Assembly: GCA_039621445.1 (NCBI GenBank) | Contig: CP154956.1 | Span: 89,844,482 to 89,908,481, forward strand | Direction: 5' to 3' | Source: Euglena gracilis | Lineage: Eukaryota > Euglenida > Euglenophyceae > Euglenales | DNA: 64,000 nucleotides | In this document: positions 1-11,307 of the stretch, piece after piece | Layout: the number at the start of each line of letters is the position of its first letter | Numbering within the stretch: the stretch's first letter is position 1 | The notes under the pieces: model-generated | Databases searched by the model: none | Seen by the model: only the letters and a program-made list of their open reading frames with translations | What the model was told of the DNA's origin: nothing | Position numbers and translations under genes: made by a program

Positions 1-1442
1 ACGCTTTTTTAAAAAAATGATTTCTCGAGGAAGTAACATTTTTTCGATCAAATTTTGAGAACACTGTCCGATCACAATTTATAACTGAGCCTGCAAGCCA
101 TCCCAGCAATGTAACACACCAACGTCACACAACGTTGCCATATTGTGGCATTGGTGCAAACAAATTTCTTGTTGCTTCTTTGAGCCCATTTTCTGTGTTG
201 TGTTGGGAATTGATTTGCAATGCAATGATTCCACTGTTCATGTGAGTGTTGACCACACAATGGAGTTTCGGGCTTTTTTCCTTTTACTTTTTCCAGTTCA
301 CACTGCTTTTTTCTTCAAAGTTGAATTTTGTCATTGACTGAGCGAGATTCATCAAATATTCTTTGTTGTAGAAGAGGCCAAAACGCTGGCTTGTTGTTGC
401 AGAAACTTGGCACCATTTTGGTGCCAACATTTTGTCAACTCTAAGCAAAAGCTGGCACGAAGGGCCAACATTCTGGCAACTCCAGGCCAAGTAACTGGCA
501 TGAGTGCCCAAAGTTCCTGGGTTTAGCTGTAAAAAGGTGCCAAAATGGACAAAAATAACCAACAATTAGGTAAAATGGCAAAAAATCGCCAATTTTTCAG
601 AATGAACCTGAGATGGAACTGAAATGACTTCCCGCCATTTGAACGTTCACAAGGGAACCCAGGTGCTTTTTTTGTCATTTGTTGCAATTTTGCCAATTTT
701 TATAGATTTGATAAAATTTTACATTTTCTGGGCATTTGTGCTGGGAAATATTTTTTTCTTTTTACAGAAATTTCGCATCCTGGACCAGATTTACCTGATA
801 CCAAAGTTTTTGTTAGTTTTTTTTGCCATTTTTTGATATTACACCCAAAAAATTCTATAATTCCAGAATCAGTATGTTTTTATAAGAATTGTGTTTTTGG
901 ACTTTTTGTGTTGTAAAAAGAATGTGTAAATAACATCGCAAAACTCACACCCATATTGCAAAATGACCAAATTTGTGAAATTTTTGAAAGTCCCCTGAAG
1001 CAGAAGTGGACTAATTCCCAAAACTGCAATTTCCGCAATTTTTCTGCAATTTTCCCGCAATTTCTCCGATGTCAATCTCCCCTGAACTGAGCTGAACGAA
1101 CCATTTTCAGCCCAGTGCTTTTTGCCAAGGCCCCAAAGTTTACCCCCCCCAAAACCAAACCAAAATGTCATCTGGGGCATTGTTTAGACAAAAATTTGCA
1201 AAAAATTGCCAAAGGTTTTTCTCTGCAGAGTGCTGGAAGGAAAATTTATATTTTGAGGGGCAGAGCTGTGTTTTGTTTGTAATCAACCTTTGGGCTTCCC
1301 AGAAACCGGTGATACTTGTTTCTGGTGACCTCAGCGCCCAGTGAACTCTCTTTTCCTTCGCCCATCTTTGCCTTTGGCCAACACCTTGTCCGCTGTGCGG
1401 AGGGAGGGGGGGGTGGGTGGCTCCCCCTTCACCACGGGGGGG
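1..1442. other. AT-rich stretch, no gene supported
   Basis: No convincing coding exon, RNA gene or bounded repeat is seen. The open frames are short, lie on both strands and are low in complexity. The sequence is AT-rich with T-runs and becomes GC-rich only after about 1330, just before the first small transposon. Confidence 0.5.
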
Positions 1443-1450
1443 GATGCACC

Positions 1451-1534
1451 CAGGCACCTATGGCCGACCAGGGCCGACCAGGGCCGACCAGGGCCGACCA
1501 GAGCACCAAAATGGGAAGTGACCATAGGTGCCTG
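1451..1534. mobile_element. 84-bp hAT-like MITE with perfect TIR and 8-bp TSD
   Basis: The element begins CAGGCACCTATGG and ends with its exact complement, a 13-bp TIR. It is flanked by an identical 8-bp TSD, GATGCACC, at 1443-1450 and 1535-1542. The interior is four copies of a decamer close to GCCGACCAGG. CA..TG-type ends and 8-bp TSDs are typical of the hAT superfamily; assignment to hAT is inference because no transposase is encoded. A much larger relative with the same ends and decamers lies at 23231-24362. Confidence 0.8.
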
Positions 1535-1578
1535 GATGCACCCCACCAGCAGTATTGAATCCTTTCCCCCCGACCGGA

Positions 1579-2219
1579 ATGGACCTGCCCCAGTCCCAGC
1601 AGCAGATGAACCAAGTGGTGGACACGTTCGCCTCCTTGATGGGCACGGTGGTGGCCGACTTCCGAGGGCTGACCGGCACGTACTCCGCCCAGTTGCGGGC
1701 CGCGTTGGCTGAGGCCAGTGCCCAGGACAACCAGACAGCGAGGGTGGGGGAAATGCTGCGCATTTTCCGCATTTTTGCGCATTTTTTTGCGCATTTTTTG
1801 TCAATTTTTCAAAAATGCGCATTTTTGCGCATTTTTTTGCGCATTTTTTACACGTTTCCCCCCATTTTTGCACATTTTCCATTTTTTGGGGGCCTTTTTT
1901 GGGGCATTTTTTGCCCAATTTTGCACATTTTGCCATTTTGGTTCTTAGTTATGGTGAACAGAGAGTGACGCCTTGGTCATGCATTTTTTTGGCCAAAATG
2001 CCTTCATTTCAGCTCTTTTTGGAGATTTTGGTTTAATTTTGGGTTTACTGTTGGAAATTTTTCTAAGTCTTTTTTCCCTTAGGAATGTCATCAACTTAGC
2101 GCATTTTTTGCGCATTTTTTTTGCACATTTTTGCGCATTTTTTGCGCATTTTTTTCGAGTGCCGTCCAGCGCATTTCCCCCCCCCCCTGCAGACAGACGT
2201 CGATAGCGCAATGAATTGA
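1579..2219 (+). pseudogene. exon-like ORF split by a hAT-like element
   Basis: A GC-rich open frame starts at ATG 1579 and runs as ordinary-looking protein (MDLPQSQQQMNQVVDTF, then FRGLTGTYSAQLRAALAEAS) to 1738. There the 451-bp element at 1739-2189 interrupts it. Past the second TSD copy the frame would continue for about nine codons to a TGA at 2217-2219. As it stands, the frame reads into the element and becomes a hydrophobic, F/H/I-rich low-complexity string up to 1968. The product is not recognised. It could be a short gene or an exon of a longer one. Confidence 0.4.
1739..2189. mobile_element. non-autonomous hAT-like element, GCGCATTTTT family
   Basis: The element is bounded by a 7-bp TSD, CAGACAG, at 1732-1738 and 2190-2196. 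The right end reads CCCCCCCTG; the left end is a diverged version (CGAGGGTGGGGGAAATGC). Both subterminal regions are arrays of GCGCATTTTT units. The right ~240 bp is closely repeated at about 35743-35986, and the left array resembles 21214-21375. It encodes nothing. The shared ends and arrays make it a likely deletion derivative of the hAT element at 21205-23020. Confidence 0.7.
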
Positions 2220-3180
2220 ATAATTTAACAATTGGGCGACAACATTCGGCATCCGACTTTTGATAACCTGAGGTTCTGCGGACCCTCCGCAAAGTCTGGT
2301 GACCTGGGGATTCCTCGGAGGCTGGCAGGCAGGGGAAGAGGGGAAACACAAACCCATTTTCTCACTTCATTGGCCATTTTGACAAAGTTTGTGCTTCCCC
2401 CCCTTTTTAAGTTTTTTTTTTCTCAACCGCCTGTTTTTTTTTCCTGGTAATTTTTCATTTCTGCTGGGCATTTTTCGACCCTAAACAACGACCATCCCCC
2501 TGCGTACGACCCCTCCCCCCGGTCAGGGGTTGCAGGAACCCAGTCGGTACGGAAAGGGGGGTGTTCCAAACTTTGTCAGAATTTTTTGTCGTTTTTTGCT
2601 TTTTTTGTCCAACAATTATTATTATTTTTAGTCATCCTGGTTATCGTTATTACGGTCCTGGTTATTTGAACGTGTAGGGCCGTATTGGCAACGTGGCTGG
2701 GCTCAGAAGTGGTTAATTTTCTTGAAATTTGTCAATCAATGAAATCAGGGAGGATTGTAAGCAGGCATTATTTTTTTAAGGCGAAATTTCTCAAATTGTT
2801 TTTTAAGGCCTTTTTTTAAGGTTTTTCAAGGTCTTTTAAGGTTTTTTGAGGATTTTTAGAAAAATTTTAAGGTTTTTTAAGGCATTTTTTTCCTCAACTA
2901 AAATGTCAGACCCCGAAGATGGCCCGATGGCTTCAGACTCCTCTGTGGCTTCGGAACTCCCAAGGAAGGAGCCCAGGGCGAAGCATGGGGATCAGGGCGG
3001 CCCATGACTTAGGTGGTGTAAATTCCCCAAAATTTCTGCCCATTTGAAAATGGAGGAGGAAACTAAAAACCGCTTCCAAAAAAGGGTTGTTTTTTGAGAT
3101 TTTTTGAAGAGGTCCCAATTTCGGCCAATTCTGATGGACGTTTGGCTTGCAGTAACGAACTCCTATAAAGGCCAAAACAG
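2220..3180. repeat. AT-rich spacer with TTTTTTAAGG repeats (2770-2890)
   Basis: Between about 2770 and 2890 there are seven or more degenerate copies of a decamer close to TTTTTTAAGG. The same decamer makes small arrays at 4220-4325 and 48190-48296, the latter immediately upstream of the LTR retrotransposon. The rest of the interval holds no supported gene. A poly-C rich patch lies at 2500-2560. Confidence 0.5.
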
Positions 3181-3835
3181 ACCCAAAAACAACCTGTGTT
3201 TTATATAATTATATGAAAATCAACGAAACCGATAGGAAAAAAACCGACAACGTGCAGAACTCACACCTGATTTCAGCTGTCGTCGGTGAAAAACGAACAT
3301 GTTTCCCCCTGGAAAAGGGGGAAAAAAAGAGAAACACAAAACCAGGAAGTGGTAAATATCGCATTCCGCTTCAAAAACTGATTGTATTCTCGTAAAATAG
3401 ACCACCAGAAATCAATTTATGATCCATGAGAAGAAAATGTATTAGAAAATTTCGATCTACAGAAAAGGAAGCGGAAAACCGCTTACAAGGAAACAGAAAA
3501 ATTTATTATGAACTGGCATGCTCGTATGCATCATTTGCAACTGGCAATGTTATAGTCAAAAGTAATTATTTTCATGTCCAAGAACAGCAGAAACAAAACA
3601 AACTAAATATTCACTGTATGCCACTATCGAGAGAAAGTGAACCACATATGAAACTCATGAAAGTGTAACTGGAATGAAACCCACACAACACAGAACAACG
3701 CAGACCTTTTGTGCCTCTGTCCGCAATAGAAGTACACGATCATTTGGAGGAGATGGGGAAAACCCTGTGAAAAGAGAAATGAATTCAAAGAAGCTGTTTT
3801 CTGCTTCCTCAGCTGGACAGAATAATTTTTGACAG

Positions 3836-3966
3836 GATCAAAGACAGAAATTACATCAGAAGAAGAAAAGGATGTCCCTGCAGCAGAATGGGAAATATAC
3901 AAAACCCAACCCAAAGCCCCTTATTTCAATGAGGTCAATGCAGACCTGCCTGCTGACGAGATTGAG
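3836..3966 (+). CDS. putative internal exon, acidic protein of unknown function
   Basis: The acceptor-like sequence AATTTTTGACAG ends at 3835, and the donor-like GAG/GTAATT follows 3966. Between them one frame is open and looks like normal protein: SKTEITSEEEKDVPAAEWEI, then YKTQPKAPYFNEVNADLPA. It is rich in Glu and Asp with a balanced composition, unlike the low-complexity frames nearby. Past the donor the frame turns hydrophobic and stops at 4026. I do not recognise the product, and flanking exons were not identified. The call rests only on splice signals and composition. Confidence 0.35.
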
Positions 3967-4219
3967 GTAATTTATTTTCTTTTGAAGTGGATTCACCTCT
4001 GTATTTCTGTCCTATGTTTTTGCTGACGTCATCTGACCCATTAACCTGTTGCGTTGCGTCAGCTTTTGGTGAACCGAGGCCGAGTGAACTGTGTCAGAAA
4101 CTTTGGCAAACAATCCGGTTTTCATATTGTTTGTTCACAACCACTTCTGCATTGACTGGCTTTATGCGGGGTTTCAGACATGCCATTATTTGTTTGGTGC
4201 AAGAAAATTTTTTCTCGGA

Positions 4220-4327
4220 GAGAATTTTTAAGGTTTTTTAAGGCCATCACAAGGAAGAAAAACTTCCCCGGGGTGATTTTTTTAAGGTTTTTTAAGGTTT
4301 TTTAAGGTTTTTTAAGGCGCCTTAAAA
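4220..4327. repeat. TTTTTTAAGG tandem array
   Basis: Consecutive copies of TTTTTTAAGG (four in a row at 4280-4318) end in a GGCGCC hexamer. Related arrays occur at 2770-2890 and 48190-48296. Confidence 0.6.
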
Positions 4328-4604
4328 AATAATAATGCCTGATTGTAATCCCGCCCCCACCCCCACCACCCCCACCCCCAGGAGGAAACCAACCAGTGCC
4401 AGAGGATCCATGATCTTTTGAGTGTTTGAGCTTTTTTTTCCCTGGCTTGAAAGGACGCCAGTTCCCCCCCCCAAAAAAAACACATAATCCTCGAACAACC
4501 ACAATTGGCAAAATGAGATTTCCCCCCGGTTTTGATGGCATTTTGCAAAACTTTAAACAAGTATATCTTCCCAACTCGGATGGGACAGGCAACAATTGCC
4601 AGTT

Positions 4605-4732
4605 TGTTAGCTTTTTTAAAGCTGATTTCCCCTCCAGGGGCATAGTTTGATGAATTTTTCGGAAAGTGTGTTAGCTTTTTTTAAAGCTGATTTCCCCTCC
4701 AGGGGCATAGTTTGATGAATTTTTCGGAAAGT
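4605..4732. repeat. 64-bp tandem duplication
   Basis: A 64-bp unit (4605-4668) is repeated directly at 4669-4732. The copies differ only by the length of one T run, which indicates a recent duplication. No function is inferred. Confidence 0.85.
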
Positions 4733-5089
4733 TCCTCAGCTTGTTCTCCCCCTCTCTACCGACCATTTTTTCCATCATTGGGACATAGATCCATTCCAGC
4801 GACTTTGTTGATTTTTTTTGAATTTTCAAAGTATTTTTAAGCTGCCTTCTTAATTGTTTTTGTGAAGTGAAACATGGCTTTGGTATCATTTCCTTGTGTT
4901 AGTGTGACTCAAGTTCCCCATTGCAGAGAATGTTTTGTTGTTACGATCTCATTGCGACTTGGTTGGCAATGGTGGCAGTCGTTCATTCCAACCTCCCCCT
5001 ATTATCCTGGCAATGCCAGCAAAGACAAACAACCTCGTTAGCGGAATGGTGTCTACACGGATCACTGCAGTCCAGCGGTACCCTGTGAT

Positions 5090-5332
5090 CAGGGCTGTAT
5101 GGGAATCCCCGCAACCCCATGGATGTGGGTGGGGGGTCAACCCCACCCCATGGTGGGTGCAACCCCCCCCCCCCCACCAGGCCTTCCTGTATTTCCGGGC
5201 GCTGATTTTCAGGTCAAAATTTTTATTCGGCACCTTCTGCGCCGAGGAATTTTCTTTGAGCGGGTGCCATGGTGGGCTCCCAGGTGTGGGGGGGGGGTCT
5301 GACCCCCCACCAGGGTTTCCCGTAGAGCCCTG
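5090..5332. mobile_element. hAT-like MITE with CAGGGCT TIR
   Basis: The ends are inverted repeats of about 20 bp: CAGGGCTGTATGGGAATCCC on the left and the complement of CAGGGCTCTACGGGAAACCC on the right. The 8-bp flanks match at 6 of 8 positions (CCTGTGAT at 5082-5089, CCCGTGTT at 5333-5340), as expected of an old TSD. The interior has poly-C and poly-G blocks and a GGCACCTTCTGCGCC sequence related to the hairpin core found in other elements. Confidence 0.6.
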
Positions 5333-5794
5333 CCCGTGTTTCAAGGCTTAGGCCTGCTGAACTTCTCCCGGGCGTGGTCGGATGCTGACCCAACAAATGC
5401 TCAACTTGAGTTGGTGCATACTCCCGTTGGCTTATTGCTCGGTGGCAGTCTGTGATGGCATTTGTCAGTGTGTGTTTCGTTTCTGAAGAAGTGCATTGCC
5501 TGTCTCCGGTCAATTGGACACATGTCCCGGAAGGCCAAATGCTGGTCATTCATCGCCTCTGGCAGTGGGGGGGTGCGCTTCTATTTGGACCCTACCTGTG
5601 TGGTTTTTCTTGATTCCCTTTGCAACTCCCATCAAAACGGGTGGTGCACTCGTAGCAGACCGCCTCCAGCGGCGGCGGGGGGGCCCAGCGCTTGGACCCA
5701 GCGCTTGTAGCGGTCCCCTGCTTCTATAAGGGGGGGGGTTCATGAGGGCAGTTGGGCCACAGTTTCTCTCGCGTCCCCCCAGTGTGCCCCCCGG

Positions 5795-5915
5795 GGCTGG
5801 GTGCTCTGGGCAGGCATGGGGGTAGGGCTCTTTCGACCCCCCGCGGGTGGGTTGGGTTTTGGGGTGGGTAGTGCTATAGCACACCCCCCCCCCCCGGCGC
5901 CGAAGGCAGGGGCCT
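5795..5915. repeat. partial copy of the CAGGCTTCTTTTT element family
   Basis: This shares the string around GGGCAGGCATGGGGGTAGGG, then TTTCGACCCCCC and GGGTTTTGGGGTGG, with elements at 20634-20904 and 26014-26283. It also carries the GGCGCCGAAGGC core at 5896-5907. Clear ends were not found here, so it is called a partial copy. Confidence 0.5.
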
Positions 5916-6204
5916 TTTATTGGCCACTACCCAATTTTTTTGCTCCTGTGGCTTATCCCCACCACCATGCAAAATTTTGCTTTTTGGGGGGGTTTGGGCA
6001 TCCGGCATTGTTCCTGCAGGGGGCGAATTTCCCTGGCAGGACTAATTTTTTCGACCGGTCCCCCAAATTGCCAAGGCCCCGCACCCCCCCCCGACCCGGC
6101 CCCCCCCCACCGTCCTGCAATACCATCCGGAAAATTTCTTTTTGTTTCTTCTTTTTTTTTGAGGGGGGGTGGGTTTTTTTTTTCCTCTGGGGGTAACCAT
6201 CTAC

Positions 6205-6650
6205 CCTTCCCTCTCCTGAATCCCGTCTCCCCCCCTTGGCGCCCCCAGAGCAACCACTCTGCTACCAAAATATCCGTCATTATTCACCTCTCATCTGGCT
6301 GTTCCTATCCCATGTCTTGTTCCTCTCTCTCTACATCCTCTCCTCTCCTCCATCTCTCCACCCCACCTACTCCTCTTATCCTCTCTTTCCCTCCTCTCCC
6401 TCTTGTTCCTCTCCTCTCTCTTTCCACTCCTCCCTCTACTCTCCGCTCCTTCTCCTCTCTTCCCCACCTCCCTGCTCATCCTCTTCTTAGCGCTTCCTCC
6501 CTGAAGTTCTCCTCTCTTTCCTCTCCTCCCTCTCCTCTTCTCGCCTCTCTTTGCTTTTTCTCGCCCTCCGAATCAGACTCCTCTCCTCTTTTACTTTCCC
6601 TTCCCCAAAACCCCACCTTCTGTCCCTCCTCCCCTCCTTACCTCCTTGGC
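6205..6650. repeat. long polypyrimidine tract
   Basis: About 430 bases of the + strand are almost purely C and T (TCC, TCTC and CCTC mixtures), leaving the other strand almost purely A and G. Open frames in it are S/P/L-rich composition artefacts. Such tracts can adopt triplex (H-DNA) structures; that is general knowledge and not shown here. Confidence 0.8.
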
Positions 6651-6810
6651 GCGATCGCTGGACGCCCATTGATTGCTTGGAGCCCAGGTGGTGGGGAAGG
6701 AGGTTTTCAATTTTCAACTACCCCCCGAAACCGAAACATTTATCCTTCAAATTAGCAAATAAAATCTGGGTCCCTTTGAAATAAAATGAAATATTATATC
6801 ATGTCTATAC

Positions 6811-7305
6811 TACATTACATTATATTACATTGCATTGCATTACATTACATTACATTACATTACAATATGATACTTACATTGCATTACATTATATTACATT
6901 GCATTGCATTACATTACATTACATTACATTACATTACATTGCATTACATTACATTACATTACATTACATTACATTACATTACATTACATTACATTACATC
7001 ACATTGCATTGCATTACATCACATTGCATTGCATTGCATTGCATTGCATTGCATTGCATTGCATTGCATTGCATTGCATTGCATCACATCACATCACATT
7101 ACATTACATTACATCACATCACATCACATCACATTTAATTACATCACATCACATCACATTACATTACATTGCATTACATTACATCACATCACATTACATT
7201 ACATTACATTACATTACATTACATTACATCACATTACATTACATTACATTACATTACATTACATTACATTACATTACATTACATTACATTACATTATATT
7301 ACATT
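6811..7305. repeat. ACATT pentanucleotide microsatellite
   Basis: About 100 tandem pentamers, mostly ACATT, with blocks of GCATT (7024-7083) and ACATC (7083-7150). The variants are clustered, not scattered, which suggests local expansion of variant units. The long frames through it (ITLHY repeats) are artefacts. The ends grade into unique sequence. Confidence 0.95.
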
Positions 7306-8900
7306 TTGTCAAACGAAATTTGGCTGGGCGCCGGGCAGGGTTCGACACAAGGTGGGGGGTCCCCCCCCAGTCCAGTCAGCCTGCAATGCATGTTTGCACG
7401 CACCTTCTTTTCGGCTGTTGATGTTAAGAATGCATGTGATTGGTCTTTCCCAACGCTTGTGCAAAACGTCTTTCTTGATTGGTAGAAATCCGCTGTGTTG
7501 CATTTGTGGAGCTGCATCGGTCCTGACGATTGCCTGATTCTCGGCATGATCTGTGCCTCCCAACAAGAAGCCAGCTCTTCGGACATAGGGAATCTGGTCT
7601 TGGCATCGGGACGGTATTATGAGCGGAGGACCTTGTCCCTCTCCTTCTCCTGTTAAGTTCGAGTTTATGCAGAGTCCAAAATTGCTCTCTGAACAGTTTG
7701 TCAGATTGTGTTTCTTTCTTGCAATTTAAAATTCCTTGTTGGCGGCAAGGAAACCTCGACTGTCGGGTATAATTCACACCAGAGGAGGAGGGGCAACGTT
7801 TTTGTCAACCACAGCAAAAATCAAAAAAATGACGAACGTTGTGGCCATCTGAGGTGTTGTATTTTATTTTTGTTCATTTCATTTGATATTGGCAATGAGA
7901 CACATCACGTCAGGGTCCGCCGGGCCACTTGTTCCAGTTCCGGGGCTGTGATCTCTGTTCGTACCGAGAACGGGAGTGTGTACAACGAGGATCTGGTGTC
8001 GTGGGCGCCTCTGTCAGCCTGGCGATATTGCCTGGCCAACTTCCCCGCGGGCAGGGGGGACAATCCACTGGTTTTGTTCAGAGTGAGTGGCTGGTTTTTG
8101 GCCTGAATGCCCTTTCTCCTCCAGGGGAGGGGTTGGCAGAAAACGAAGAGGCTGCAAAAGTGTTGTGAACTAGAATATCGTCACCTCTATTCTCAACTCA
8201 GTCCCAATTTCACCAAGATTCCAAGTGACCGACCCCCACCCCCAAGGTTCGTGGCTGGGGTATCAGGTGTATCTACCTGGACAGGCCAATGACATCGCGG
8301 GGGATATTCCGGGGAAAAATAATGAGCGTCTTGTTTTTTTGGGGGGGGAGAATGGAAGATTTCCACCACCAGGGTCTATTCTGGACTTAAGGGTTTTGGC
8401 CAACACGGTCACTGTGTCATATGCACCCGATTTGCTGCACACCTGAAGGACGCAACCCAAAGGGCCTGAAACCCCAAGACGCAACGACCCAGTGAGGTGC
8501 TTGGGCCATGGAGAGGGGGTCGCACACAGAGAGGAGGCTGCACGAGAAGGAGTGACAAGGGTGGGCCACACAAGAGGAGGCTACGCGAGAGGGGGCTGGA
8601 GAGGGGCTGGGTGAGAAGGGGCAAAGCAGCGTGAACAGCTTCTTGCTCCCAACGACACCTTCAGCAGCTTCACGGTGAACTTACGCCACCACGCAGTGAC
8701 CATGTGCTGCCTGCCTCTGGCCCAAACCACCACTCGGACCAACTGTTTGGGAACCAAGTGGTGCTTAATTTGCTTCGCGAGAGTGCAAGGAGCTCTGGAC
8801 TTCTTGCTAATATGGTGATGTGGAAGCCTGGCCGAAGCCGTATTATCGGCCTTGGCCACTTTGTCATGCACAGAACAATGGCATCGTGTGGCTGCCTGGT
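7306..8900. other. mixed unique and C/G-homopolymer sequence, no gene resolved
   Basis: There are short GC-rich blocks (7320-7380, 7900-8110, 8220-8350) but no bounded element or convincing exon. Minus-strand exon-like sequence starts near 8931. Confidence 0.3.
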
Positions 8901-8930
8901 ACACATTCTGGCCCAAACCACCACGCAAAC

Positions 8931-9101
8931 CTGCTCCTTGGGTGGGTTTGCCTCCAGCACCATCTCCTTCTCCACCTGGAGTTGGTTGAGTAGGTGGATC
9001 TGCCCCTCGAACGTGCGTGGTGGCGGTCCCACAGCCAGCATGTGGCAGGTCACGTCCGAAACTGCCACCTGGGATCCCGCGGGGCCTTGTCGTGGTTCCA
9101 T
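8931..9101 (-). CDS. putative first coding exon, unknown protein
   Basis: On the minus strand an ATG at 9101 opens MEPRQGPAGSQVAVSDVTCH, followed by FEGQIHLLNQLQVEKEMVLE. The frame ends at a donor-like CAG/GTTTGC whose exon side is 8931. About 185 bases further on the same strand, near 8745, a second segment repeats the exon-end sequence (PKQ followed by VVVWAR), hinting at exon duplication. Composition is protein-like. The family is not recognised, and the rest of the gene is not resolved. Confidence 0.3.
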
Positions 9102-9525
9102 GGCTTGAGCTCCTCCACAGCTAGATGGGAGCAGCCACTTGAGCAGCAGCAGCCACTGGGGGGGCGGGGGCGCCGTCCTCCGCAACCGGGACTTTGGGAT
9201 GGGGCGGCCATCAGAACAAGAGATTTGGATGGGCAGAGTAGTTCCATTTTGATAAATGGCGCTGAAGCATGAAAACCCTGGGTTTCACGGACAGAGAATA
9301 GAAGTTTGAAATTGTGATAGTGAGTATTTTTGAGAAAACGGTCTGACAATGATAGGGGAGTGATGTGTTATCGAATCCATTGCCGTCACCCTCAACCTGA
9401 TACCTGAATATGACGGCATTAGCGCATTGGAACGAACAGATTCTCAAAATTGGTGTGGATGCATTTTCTTTACTGTCATTCTGTATCATATGTGCCTCCT
9501 GTGCAGCTTTTTTTTGACACCACAG

Positions 9526-9646
9526 GCGGAAAAACTGACACCTGTTTTGCAAACTGACTTTCGATCCAATGACTCTGAAGGGGCACCAACGTGTGCAGCC
9601 TCGTTCGCACCACAGGGTTTCCTTCGGGTTCGGCTGCAGCACTTGC
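9526..9646 (+). CDS. putative internal exon, unknown protein
   Basis: The strong acceptor-like sequence CTTTTTTTTGACACCACAG ends at 9525. The following frame is open and protein-like (AEKLTPVLQTDFRSNDSEGA). Possible CAG/GT donors lie near 9610 and 9646, so the exon end is uncertain. The opposite strand is also open, which lowers confidence. Confidence 0.25.
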
Positions 9647-9649
9647 AGG

Positions 9650-11120
9650 TGCTGCAGACATCTCGAACCTGGACCTGCAGGTTGGACATTGCTGGGTTGA
9701 TTGCTCAGAGGAAGAGTCCACTGGTTTGGGTTTCAGCGATGAAATACACAACCATTGCAAACTATAAAAAAGGGTGTGCTTGTTGTGCGCGGTGTACCGG
9801 CACGGGCCACTCAAGGGGTCCGTATTTGCATCGAAATACTGTCAAAATGAAAAAAAAATTGTCAAACGTTCATCCCCAGAAGACAGGGAGGCGCTGGTGA
9901 ACCGCGCCAGTCTGCCAATCCTGAACCACATTTATCCGCTTGCTGTTCAGCATCGTCTGCATCCAGGTCCTTTGTGTCATCACGTGTTGGGGTATAAAAT
10001 TGGATTTTTTTGACCGACCAAAAAAATCCCGGCCAAGTCCGGGACGCGGGGGTAAATGGGGGGAGATTTGGGGTCATAAATCCAGAAGAAAAGTCTGTGC
10101 ATGGAAAAAAATCTCCAGTGGGATCCGGCGAGATCCGGTAAGATCCGGTGGCTGTCCTTTCCCAAAAAAAAATAACAGGCAAAAAAGCCTAATCCAGCCG
10201 GGTTGGCATTTTTCCGCCAAAATTTGGAGGTGAAAGCCCTCTCTCTGTGTGTCTTGTTGCCACGAGCCGTGATGCAGCACTGCACCCCGAGGCCACGTCC
10301 GATAGGAGCGCAGCTGCAGCCCGGTGGTGTGGGCCGCACGGTCAGCGGTGTCCAGTGTCAAATGTGTTCACCTGTGCATCCATGAAAAGAGCTGATAGAT
10401 GACGTGAATGAAGGGTTATGAGGCCAGCTGAGCCAGAGTTCCCCCTGCCCCCCCCCCCCCCCCCGCGTCCTGAACCACCCCCAAATGCAGCAAAGAGGGG
10501 TGTACAACTAAACAGAGCCAAAAGGTGACGCACGTGGGACAGATAAAAGAGGCCATGCATGGCACCAGCAGGCTGGTCCATAAGGGACGGGATTTTTTTT
10601 TTTTTAGTTAAGGACCGCCCCTTAAGGACCGCCCCCCCCAGGGCAGTTTTGGACCTGAAAAAAAATTTTCCGGCGCCTACGGCACTGGGTGTTTTTTTTT
10701 TTGACCCATTTTGGAACCCATATGCAGGCACCCATAGCTAAAATGGCCTTAAAATGCCTTAGATGACCTAAAATGCCTAAAATGGCCTAAAATGGGAAAA
10801 TTTTGGGGCTTGACCATAGGTGCTTGCCAAGGTTGACTCCTTGTTTTTTTTTTGTGCGAGAGATTCTTTTCTTAAAAAGCAGGTTTTTTTTAAAAAAAAC
10901 ATGTTTTTTTTAAAGTAACACAACAAAAAGAAAAAACGTCTGGAAAAAACTATAAAACGTCACTTTTTGATGGCCCAAAAATGATTTTAGAACTTTTTTC
11001 TCAAAAAATGGCCATTTCGCAAGGAAAACTCCCTAAAAACCCCATTTTTTCAAGCCTTCCAATAAATCAACATTTTCTCAAAATTCTGATTTTGAGAGGT
11101 TTTTGAAGCAAAAAAATTGC
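9650..11120. other. repeat remnants, no gene supported
   Basis: Contains GATCCGG triplets at 10120-10150, a GGACCGCCC direct repeat at 10610-10640 that recurs near 12040, and an A-rich segment of AAAATGGCCT units at 10740-10800. Ends resembling CAGGCACC..TAG and CTATGG..GCTTG bracket 10730-10832, but no TSD is visible. Confidence 0.35.
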
Positions 11121-11307
11121 TACCACCCCCCCCCCCCCCTTTATTGTCCCCCCCCCCTTTATTGTCCCTGGGCCCCGGCCGACAGGGGGTTTTTTTGGCC
11201 CGGCCAATGAAATTCCTTTGGTACCCCTTTATTGTCCCCCCCCCTTTATTGTCCGGTCGGGCCTCCCGGGGGCAGGTCGGTGGGACAATAAAGGGGGGGG
11301 GGTGGTA
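11121..11307. mobile_element. TA-flanked poly-C/poly-G foldback element
   Basis: The left end TACCACC followed by a C run and CTTTATTGTCC is mirrored at the right by GGACAATAAAG, a G run and GGTGGTA. The TTTATTGTCC motif occurs twice on each side of the centre. If the terminal TA is the target duplication, this resembles Tc1/mariner-type MITEs; no transposase is present, so the superfamily is inference. Confidence 0.6.

Noticed and set aside
5940-6755. 271-codon Ser/Pro/Leu-rich ORF
   Set aside because: Lies in the polypyrimidine tract; composition alone keeps the frame open.
6786-7485. Long ORFs of ITLHY/HYITL repeats
   Set aside because: Translation of the ACATT pentanucleotide satellite; open in all three frames by composition.
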